The notes under the pieces are model-generated. The model made no database searches. It had not been told where the DNA came from and worked only from the letters and a program-made list of their open reading frames with translations. Positions 22,975-29,299 of a stretch of DNA of 39,201 nucleotides are shown here, one piece after another. How positions within the stretch are numbered: position 1 is the first letter of the stretch; each line of letters begins with the position of its first letter. The DNA comes from Subdoligranulum variabile (lineage in GTDB: Bacteria > Bacillota > Clostridia > Oscillospirales > Ruminococcaceae): assembly GCA_004554775.1 (NCBI GenBank), contig SFKI01000027.1, forward strand, positions 1 through 39,201. Direction: 5' to 3'. The position numbers were made by a program, and so were the translations under genes.

Positions 22975-24558
22975 TTAGAAATGCTCCACGGCGGCGCGTT
23001 CCGCCTGCAAAGCAGCCTTGTATCGTTCCAGGAACGCGGTAAATCCGCGCACATCCTCTTCCCTGGGTTCCAGGGTGGTGCCCATGGAGCCGGCAAAAAT
23101 CTTCTGTTCCAGGTAATCCGCCAGGTTCAGCGGGCAGCCTTGCAGCACCGCCAGCCGATAACCGGCCAGCAGGGCCATGCCGTAGGGGCCGCCTTCCCCG
23201 GCCGTTTCCATGACGGTGACGGGCGCCTGGGCAGCCGCCGCCAGATACCGCTGGGCAACACCGGGAGTCTTGAAGAGTCCGCCGTGGCCCAGCAGACGGT
23301 CCACCGCCACATTCTCCCCCTGGAGAATGTCCAGCCCGATCTTCAGGGTGGCCATGGCTGAATAGATGTGCGCCCGCATGAGGTTGGGCAGAGAGAAGTC
23401 GCTGCCCGCCGTGCGCAGCAGCAGCGGATGGCCCGCGTCAAAGTGGGTCACTCCCTCGCCGGAATAGTAGTTCACTGGCACCACATCACCGCAGTCCGGC
23501 GCACCCTCCAGCGAGGCATGGAAGAACAGCGGGAACAGCTGGGATGCCTGCACTTGTGTGCCGCACAGGGCAGCCACCTGGACAAACAGGTTCACCCAGG
23601 CGTTCAGGTCGCTGGTGCAGTTGTTGCAGTGGACCATGGCCACCGGAGCTCCGTCCGGTGTGGTGACCAGATCGATCTCGGGGTAGACGCTTTTCAGCAT
23701 CTTTTCCAGCACCACCATGGCAAAGATGGAGGTGCCTGCACTCACATTGCCGGTACGCACCGCCACCGTATTGGTGGCGGCCATACCGGTCCCGGCATCT
23801 CCCTCGGGCGGGCAAACCGGCACGCCGGGGGTCAGCGTACCGGTGGGGTCCAACAGATGTGCCCCCGTCTCCGTGAGGGATCCAGCATCCTGCCCGGCGC
23901 AGAGTACCCGGGGCAGCAGGTCCTGCAGGCGATAGGGCATTCCGGCCCCTGCCAGCAGTTCATCGAAACTTGCCATCATGGCGGCGTCGTAGTTGCAGGC
24001 GGCACTGTCGATGGGGAACATGCCCGAGGCATCCCCGATGCCCAGCACCTTTTCCCCTGTGAGCTGCCAGTGCACATACCCCGCCAGCGTGGTCAGGAAG
24101 TCAATGTTCCTGACGTGGCTTTCCCCGTTGAGGATGGCCTGGTAGAGATGGGCCACGCTCCACCGCTGGGGAATGTTGAAGTGGAACCGCTGGGTCAGCG
24201 CCTCGGCGGCAGTCTGGGTGGTGGTGTTACGCCAGGTGCGGAAAGCCGCCAGCTGGTGGCCGTCCCGGTCGAAGGGCAGATAGCCGTGCATCATGGCGGA
24301 AACACCCAGGGCCCCCACCGTGGTCAGCGGTTCGCCGTAGGTTTTCTGATACTCTTTGGCCAGATGGCGGTAGGCATCCTGGATGCCCTCCCAGACTTCC
24401 GTCAGGGGGTAGGTCCAGTACCCGCCCTCAAAATAGTTTTCCCAGTCGTGGGCGCCGCTGACCAGCACCGAACCGTCGGGGCCCGCCAACACTGCCTTGA
24501 TGCGGGTAGAGCCTAGCTCAATGCCCAGCGCAGTGGATTTTTGTTCAATTTTTTTCAT
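22975..24558 (-). CDS. FGGY-family carbohydrate kinase, probably L-ribulokinase
   Basis: A 527-residue sugar kinase with two ASKHA domains. The N-terminal phosphate-1 motif is ALGIELGSTRIKAVL (10-24), the central segment is GIGDASGMFPID, and the C-terminal adenosine region is GHGGLFKTPGVAQRYLAAA. It phosphorylates a ketose; with araA and araD near, L-ribulose is the natural substrate, although the protein is not the classical AraB sequence and xylulose remains possible. The ATG at 24558 has only a weak ribosome site (GGTGATC). It is the first gene of the kinase-transaldolase-transketolase-rpiB-rpe operon, with no obvious promoter in the 100 bp between it and the divergent regulator. Confidence 0.9.
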   Translation of the reverse strand: MKKIEQKSTALGIELGSTRIKAVLAGPDGSVLVSGAHDWENYFEGGYWTYPLTEVWEGIQDAYRHLAKEYQKTYGEPLTTVGALGVSAMMHGYLPFDRDGHQLAAFRTWRNTTTQTAAEALTQRFHFNIPQRWSVAHLYQAILNGESHVRNIDFLTTLAGYVHWQLTGEKVLGIGDASGMFPIDSAACNYDAAMMASFDELLAGAGMPYRLQDLLPRVLCAGQDAGSLTETGAHLLDPTGTLTPGVPVCPPEGDAGTGMAATNTVAVRTGNVSAGTSIFAMVVLEKMLKSVYPEIDLVTTPDGAPVAMVHCNNCTSDLNAWVNLFVQVAALCGTQVQASQLFPLFFHASLEGAPDCGDVVPVNYYSGEGVTHFDAGHPLLLRTAGSDFSLPNLMRAHIYSAMATLKIGLDILQGENVAVDRLLGHGGLFKTPGVAQRYLAAAAQAPVTVMETAGEGGPYGMALLAGYRLAVLQGCPLNLADYLEQKIFAGSMGTTLEPREEDVRGFTAFLERYKAALQAERAAVEHF

Positions 24559-24595
24559 AAGATCACCGCCTGTGAGATAGAGAATGGAGAGAAGA

Positions 24596-24624
24596 TTGAC
24601 AGCGCCACCGGCGCCGTTTACAAT
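24596..24624 (+). promoter_or_regulatory. Promoter of the PocR/AraC regulator
   Basis: Perfect TTGACA (24596-24601), 17-bp spacer, TACAAT (24619-24624), 34 bp upstream of the regulator ATG. It is a strong constitutive-looking promoter. Confidence 0.75.
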
Positions 24625-24657
24625 ACAGATAAAGGGACAAACAAGGAGGCGAAGGAC

Positions 24658-25503
24658 ATGGGTGCGGTCTTCGACAAGAAAGAACTGCTGGTTCTTCTTC
24701 AGGATTTTTACGAATTGACCGGTTTACGCACCGTCGTGTTTGACGAGTGGGGCGTGGATGTTTTGTCCTATCCTTCGAATCTGCCGGCCTTTTGCCAACT
24801 GGTGCGAGCCACCCCGGAAGGGGCTCTGGGTTGCCGGCTGTGTGACCAGAAAGCCTGCCGCCAGGCCCGGCAGGAGCGCAAAACGCTAATCTATCCCTGC
24901 CATGCCGGCCTGATCGAGGCCATCACCCCCATCCAGGTGGACGGAGTGGTGGTGGGCTATCTGCTGCTGAGCCACATTGTGCAGGGGGCGGACGAGGAAG
25001 CGGAATGGCGCCGGGCCCGGGAATTGTGCCGGAAGTACGGCATTGCGGAAGATGACCTGTCCAAAGCCTACCGGCAGCTGCCCCGCACCCCCTACCGCAT
25101 TTTGCGCGCGGCCGGGGATCTGCTTTCCTTTTCGGCCCAGGCGCTGTGCCAGGCCCAGATGGCCCGGCTGGTGCCCGGCAGCCTGAAAGAACGGCTCAAC
25201 CACTTTGTATCGGAACATCTGGCCGAAGATCTTTCCAGCGAGCGGATCTGCACCGCCTTGGGCGTGGGACGCACAGCGCTGTATGAACTTTCCAAACAGA
25301 CCTACGGCTGCGGCATCCATGAGTATGTGCGGCAGCTGCGCATCCGGCACGCCATGCAGCTGCTCACCACCACCAAGCTGACCAACAGCGAAATCTGCCA
25401 GAAAATCGGCATTGCCGACTACAACTATTTTTTCCGGGTATTTCGCAAGCAGACCGGTTTTACGCCCCAGGCTTACCGCAAACAGTTCGGAGAAACGGAC
25501 TGA
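24658..25503 (+). CDS. AraC-family regulator with PocR sensor domain
   Basis: A 281-residue activator. The N-terminal PocR-type ligand domain (about 5-150) has LLVLLQDFYELTGLRTVVFD, the CRLCDQKAC cysteine motif and CHAGLIEAITPIQVDG. The C-terminal AraC DNA-binding domain (about 180-280) has two helix-turn-helix units: SSERICTALGVGRTALYELS, and TNSEICQKIGIADYNYFFRV ending in FRKQTGFTPQAYRKQFG. The ATG at 24658 follows AAGGAGG. PocR domains sense small metabolites, often sugars or diols, so this is the likely arabinose-responsive activator. It probably binds the tandem GAACA sites before araA (19302-19326), and the same sites recur just beyond its own 3' end. Confidence 0.92.
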   Translation: MGAVFDKKELLVLLQDFYELTGLRTVVFDEWGVDVLSYPSNLPAFCQLVRATPEGALGCRLCDQKACRQARQERKTLIYPCHAGLIEAITPIQVDGVVVGYLLLSHIVQGADEEAEWRRARELCRKYGIAEDDLSKAYRQLPRTPYRILRAAGDLLSFSAQALCQAQMARLVPGSLKERLNHFVSEHLAEDLSSERICTALGVGRTALYELSKQTYGCGIHEYVRQLRIRHAMQLLTTTKLTNSEICQKIGIADYNYFFRVFRKQTGFTPQAYRKQFGETD

Positions 25504-25520
25504 GCGCCGGTTCTGTGTTT

Positions 25521-25582
25521 ATCATACATCCTGCGTCTGGCAACGGATAGTCATGGATGTTCATTTTACTGGATTTTTGTTC
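25521..25582 (-). promoter_or_regulatory. Second copy of the araA-type promoter/operator, antisense to the regulator
   Basis: Minus strand: TATGAT -10 (25521-25526) and two GAACA half-sites 20 bp apart (25558-25562 and 25578-25582 on the plus scale). The distance from -10 to the first half-site is 32 bp, against 33 bp in copy 1. TCCAGTAAA, TGACTAT and GTATGATAA are also shared. Transcription from it would run antisense through the regulator gene into the kinase operon about 960 bp away. Confidence 0.55.
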
Positions 25583-25608
25583 GCTTTTTTCCAGGTTGAT
25601 TCTTGCAG

Positions 25609-25673
25609 ACGCAAAGGCAGCCTTCTTCCGACGGACCTCGAGGGGCCGCCGGGAAAGAGGGCTGCCTTTGCGT
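25609..25673. terminator. Large hairpin downstream of GtrA-like and regulator genes
   Basis: Perfect 14-bp inverted repeat ACGCAAAGGCAGCC / GGCTGCCTTTGCGT (25609-25622 and 25660-25673), with a GC-rich inner stem. It lies between two convergent genes. The T-tracts are weak on both strands, so it may be a rho-independent-like terminator or an RNA-stabilizing end. The rest of 25503-25729 holds the promoter copy and no gene. Confidence 0.5.
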
Positions 25674-25729
25674 TTGATTCAAGTTGTCTTTTCAGACGTT
25701 GCCTATGGCTTTTTGCGGAGAAAGAATGG

Positions 25730-26398
25730 TTATGCCTTTTTCTGGCTGGGGAAGATCAGTTTCATAATGGGGAAGAACACCCAGAAGGCGATGCAGCACT
25801 GGAGGAACGCCGCGATCAGACCACCGATGGCCTCCCCCAGAGTGCTGTACAGCCAGGGCTGATAGATTCCGTACAGGGCGTTGGCCCCGACCGTGATGAC
25901 CAGGAAGGCCGCAAAATACCACATAGCCTGCCAGGCGATATTGCCGCTGGACTTGAAGGTCACTTTGCGCTGCAGGAAGAAGCTGACGACCTGGGAGAGG
26001 ATCAGCGGGATGAACGTTGCCAGAAAGTAGGCAACCCCGCCGTGAGCCAGGTAACTGCCTGTGATGCCGTTGAGGGTCCTTGTCACCAGGGTGTTCACCG
26101 GTCCGCCGGTAAAGTTGAAAACATAGTAAGGGTTCAACCCGCTGACGGTCTGGCCTGCGGTGGTCACCGTGGTCATGGCCTGGGGATCACCGATCGGGCC
26201 GAACAGATGCAAGTCCACATCCACCAGGCTGGTGCCGCCCAGAATGGGCTGCAAAACGGGAATGAGCACCAGCTGCACCACCGTGGCCAGGTTGCCCACC
26301 ATAAAATAGGTGATGAACTGGGCAATACGGGGATGTGCTTTCCAGCAGCGGACCACCGCTTCCCAGGGTCCCAGCTTACCGGTACGACTCATGGCCAT
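25730..26398 (-). CDS. GtrA-like membrane protein with an extra extracellular loop
   Basis: About 222 residues with four predicted membrane helices (around FITYFMVGNLATVVQLVLIPVL, FLATFIPLILSQVVSFFL, AMWYFAAFLVITVGANAL, AIGGLIAAFLQCCIAFWVFF). The FFLQRKVTFKS motif after helix 2 is the GtrA hallmark; that family is linked to flipping or transferring lipid-linked sugars for cell-wall glycosylation. Unlike the usual 120-150-residue GtrA, this one has roughly 70-80 residues between helices 1 and 2 (GGTSLVDVDLHLFGPIGDPQ onward). The start is uncertain: ATG 26398, or 26392 overlapping the GH2 stop as ATGA. It is the last gene of the GH cluster. Confidence 0.8.
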   Translation of the reverse strand: MAMSRTGKLGPWEAVVRCWKAHPRIAQFITYFMVGNLATVVQLVLIPVLQPILGGTSLVDVDLHLFGPIGDPQAMTTVTTAGQTVSGLNPYYVFNFTGGPVNTLVTRTLNGITGSYLAHGGVAYFLATFIPLILSQVVSFFLQRKVTFKSSGNIAWQAMWYFAAFLVITVGANALYGIYQPWLYSTLGEAIGGLIAAFLQCCIAFWVFFPIMKLIFPSQKKA

Positions 26399-28806
26399 TG
26401 CCTTCCTTCCTCTCTCCATGGGATTTCTGTCTGTGCCGACCCCAGCGGGCTTTCCGCCGCGAACTGCACGGGACCGGAGCCGTCCGGTCGCACAATGGCC
26501 AGCGCTTCTCCGTAGTAGGTGTCGGTGCTAGAGGTGAGATACCCCGTATCGTTATAAGGGCATCCGTTGCCCAGCCCCAGAAGGGTGCCACCTTTGACCG
26601 AAACATGAATCAGGCCGCGGGCCAGCGGCTTGAGGGCTCCCTGCCCGTCGGTATACCGAAGGCGGATATAGCAGAGTTCTCCCGGTGCCACATCGGGCTG
26701 TTCGGGGCAAATGGTAAGGCGGGTTTCCCCCTGGGCGCTTTGCAGGCTGGTGCGGCACAGTTCGTTGCCATCGGCATCGTATGCCACCGCCAGCAGCACC
26801 CCGGGCCGGTAGGTTACCGGAAATACCACCCGGCAGTCCTTCTGCGGGCTCTTCTCCCCCAGTTTTTCGCCGTTGAGGAAGAGGGCGACCCGGGCCCCGC
26901 GGGCGTACACCTCCACTTGGGTCGTCTTCCCTTCGCAACCGTTCCAGGACCAGCTTTCCCATGCATTGGTCATCCGCCAGGCAGACGGCGAATGGGGCGC
27001 GCCTGCGTTGTCGGCCGGCACCACGCCGATGCGGATGGGCGAAAGTTCAAAGGCCACCTGGGTGTAGGCGACTTCCCCGTTGGGACGGCCGGTGATGTCC
27101 AGCCGTCCGGCACCGGCGGTCAGCCAGCCCACACCATGGTCAAATTCCGGCGCATAGTCTTTGTACTCCCAGGCGCCGATGCCGCATTCGCCGATATAAT
27201 CCATGCCCGACCACACGAAATCGCCGATCAGGGCGGGATGCTCCTTGGCCAGTTCCCAGAAGCGGTAGGCGTCGGAGCAGAAGGTCTCGCTTCCCAGGAT
27301 CACCCGGTCGGGATAGCGCCGGAAATCCTTGCGGTACCGGTCAATGCCGTAGTTGTAACCGGCCACGTCCATGCGGGCGTAGGCATCCCGGGTCTTCACG
27401 TCGCTGCCGTGCAGGGTAGCGCCGAACTTCATAAAGCCGGAACCGGCCAGGCCGGCCAGGTTGTTGAAGAATTCGCTGCCCACGGCCTTTTTCTTTTTGG
27501 AAACGCCCTTGCGTTTTTCCGCCTGCCGGGCCTCTTTTTCAGCGTTTTTGTCGCTGTAGACCCCCAGGCCCAGGGAGCTGAGGAAGTTGAAGAAGATGTT
27601 GACGCCGCAGGTCACAGGGCGGTCGTCCATTGCGTGGAGATATTCCACCATCTGACCTGTGAGTTCGATGCCACGCTTTTGGGCTGTCTCTGCCACCTCA
27701 TTGCCGATGGAGTACATCACCACCGCAGGATGATTGAAGTCTCTGTCCACCAGAATTTTCAAATCCTCCTGCCAGCGGTCAGGCAGGTAGTCGGCGTAGT
27801 CATACCGGGTCTTGTGGATATACCACATATCGGCGTATTCATCGACCAGCAGCATGCCCAGCCGGTCGCAGGCGTCCAGCAGGGCGGGGGAGCAGGCGTT
27901 GTGTGCCGCGCGGATGGCGTTGTAGCCGGCCTGCATCAGCAGGCGGACCTTGCGCTCCTCCGCAAAGGGGTGGGATACCGCGCCCAGCAGGCCGTTGTCA
28001 TGATGGATACAGGCGCCGCGCAGGATGATCCGCTGCCCGTTGAGGCAGAATCCCTGTTTGGCGTCGCACCGGATCTGGCGGATGCCGAACCATATCACCC
28101 GCACATCCTGGCCGAACTGCACGCGGCAGAGATAGCGCTTGGGATGCTCCGGGCTCCAGAGTTGGGCTCCGGGCAGATCCAGAGGCAGACGGACCTGCCC
28201 AGACAAAGAGACGGTCTGCCGGGAAAGCAGCGTCTCGCCGTCCAGAATTTCCACACAGGCGTCCCCGGCGCAGGGCGCATCCAGTGCCACCTCGATGGAG
28301 GGGATGGTATAGTCCCGCGTACGGATCTTTACACCGTCCAGCGCCAGATGCTCCTGGGGGAGCAGCAGCAGCCAGACGGAGCGGTAGATCCCGGCACCGG
28401 AATACCACCGGCTGTTGGGTTGGTCGGCGTTACGGGCAATGACCCGGAGGGTATTTTCCTCTCCGTAGCGCAGATGCCGGGTCAGCTCCACCCGGAAGGG
28501 CAGGTAACCGTTGGGGAAAAAGAGCAGCTGTTCCCCGTTGAGCCAAACCTCGGCCCGGTGGTAGACGCCTTCAAAGGCCACAAAGACCTGTTGGCCGACC
28601 CATTCGGCGGGGGCTGTAAAGGTTTTTTCGTAGAGATAATCCGATCCGACGAACCAGCCGGTGTTGGTGCCTCCCGCAGATTCCGGGGTGCGCGGTTCGG
28701 CCAGCATGGCGTCGTGGGGCAGGGTGACGGGCTGCGGTTCGCCTCCGTTTCCGGCGTTTTCCAGCCGCGTAAAGCACCAGCCCTGGTTAAAAAGAATCTT
28801 TTGCAT
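26389..28806 (-). CDS. GH2-family glycoside hydrolase (beta-galactosidase-like) with DUF4982
   Basis: An 805-residue cytosolic enzyme without a signal peptide. The order is: sugar-binding jelly roll (1-150, NQGWCFTRLE ... PHDAML ... RNADQPNSRWYSGAGIYRSVW), Ig-like domain, TIM barrel with acid/base Glu370 (MYSIGNEVAE) and nucleophile Glu507 (VILGSETFCSD), then a DUF4982 domain (AWESWSWNGCEGKTTQVEVY) and a C-terminal beta-sandwich. The barrel contains a lysine-rich insertion near 420-460. Specificity is probably beta-galactoside or alpha-L-arabinopyranoside; the arabinose context favours plant-glycan side chains. The start has a poor ribosome site (GGTGATAC) and a strong terminator lies just upstream, so expression relies on read-through or an unseen promoter. 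Confidence 0.9.
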   Translation of the reverse strand: MQKILFNQGWCFTRLENAGNGGEPQPVTLPHDAMLAEPRTPESAGGTNTGWFVGSDYLYEKTFTAPAEWVGQQVFVAFEGVYHRAEVWLNGEQLLFFPNGYLPFRVELTRHLRYGEENTLRVIARNADQPNSRWYSGAGIYRSVWLLLLPQEHLALDGVKIRTRDYTIPSIEVALDAPCAGDACVEILDGETLLSRQTVSLSGQVRLPLDLPGAQLWSPEHPKRYLCRVQFGQDVRVIWFGIRQIRCDAKQGFCLNGQRIILRGACIHHDNGLLGAVSHPFAEERKVRLLMQAGYNAIRAAHNACSPALLDACDRLGMLLVDEYADMWYIHKTRYDYADYLPDRWQEDLKILVDRDFNHPAVVMYSIGNEVAETAQKRGIELTGQMVEYLHAMDDRPVTCGVNIFFNFLSSLGLGVYSDKNAEKEARQAEKRKGVSKKKKAVGSEFFNNLAGLAGSGFMKFGATLHGSDVKTRDAYARMDVAGYNYGIDRYRKDFRRYPDRVILGSETFCSDAYRFWELAKEHPALIGDFVWSGMDYIGECGIGAWEYKDYAPEFDHGVGWLTAGAGRLDITGRPNGEVAYTQVAFELSPIRIGVVPADNAGAPHSPSAWRMTNAWESWSWNGCEGKTTQVEVYARGARVALFLNGEKLGEKSPQKDCRVVFPVTYRPGVLLAVAYDADGNELCRTSLQSAQGETRLTICPEQPDVAPGELCYIRLRYTDGQGALKPLARGLIHVSVKGGTLLGLGNGCPYNDTGYLTSSTDTYYGEALAIVRPDGSGPVQFAAESPLGSAQTEIPWREEGRQWP

Positions 28807-28835
28807 GTATCACCGCACTCTTCTCGTCATGGAAT

Positions 28836-28885
28836 AGAAAAAGGGAGAGACCCAGCAGGAAACACTATGCTGTTGGATCTCTCCC
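28836..28885 (-). terminator. Strong terminator between the 4-TM protein and GH2 genes
   Basis: GGGAGAGA / TCTCTCCC with inner CCAACAGC/GCTGGG pairing, followed on the minus strand by TTTTTC. It is inside the cluster, 30 bp before the GH2 start. Confidence 0.8.
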
Positions 28886-28899
28886 GGGTAAGGTTCCGA

Positions 28900-29298
28900 T
28901 TATTTGCGATCGCTGGTAAAGCAGGCGATCATGCTCAGCAGGATACTGACAAATTGCAGGACCAGGATGGCGATGACCACTTCCAGGATCGCGCCGCGTT
29001 CGTTCATGCCGTAGATTTTGTTGATCATCTCTTCAAACATGATGACGCGGTCATTGATGTACATACCGAACGCCAGGGAGAACAGGATGGCGGGGACCAG
29101 GGGGGCGGATCTCTTGTCGGACAGGGCTGCGAACACCGCGCCGCAGACGCCCAGGACCATCAGCCCCAGCACCACCGGGTCGAAATGTCCCACCGAGGTG
29201 CTGTATACCGTGTAAATGACGGCGGTGATCAGACCGATGGCGCCGCCAAGCAGGCCGATTTTATAGCCAACATTGTGGCTTGCAAGCAACTTTTTCAC
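28900..29298 (-). CDS. Small four-helix membrane protein of unknown function (GTG start)
   Basis: A 132-residue protein with four hydrophobic helices: IGLLGGAIGLITAVIYTVYS, VVLGLMVLGVCGAVFAALS, APLVPAILFSLAFGMYI and LEVVIAILVLQFVSILLSMI. I do not recognise a family. It starts with GTG at 29298, 9 bp after AAGGAGG and 1 bp past the GH3 stop, so it is translationally coupled to the membrane-anchored GH3. It may help anchor or organize that enzyme. A strong terminator follows. Confidence 0.8.
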   Translation of the reverse strand: MKKLLASHNVGYKIGLLGGAIGLITAVIYTVYSTSVGHFDPVVLGLMVLGVCGAVFAALSDKRSAPLVPAILFSLAFGMYINDRVIMFEEMINKIYGMNERGAILEVVIAILVLQFVSILLSMIACFTSDRK

Positions 29299-29299
29299 C

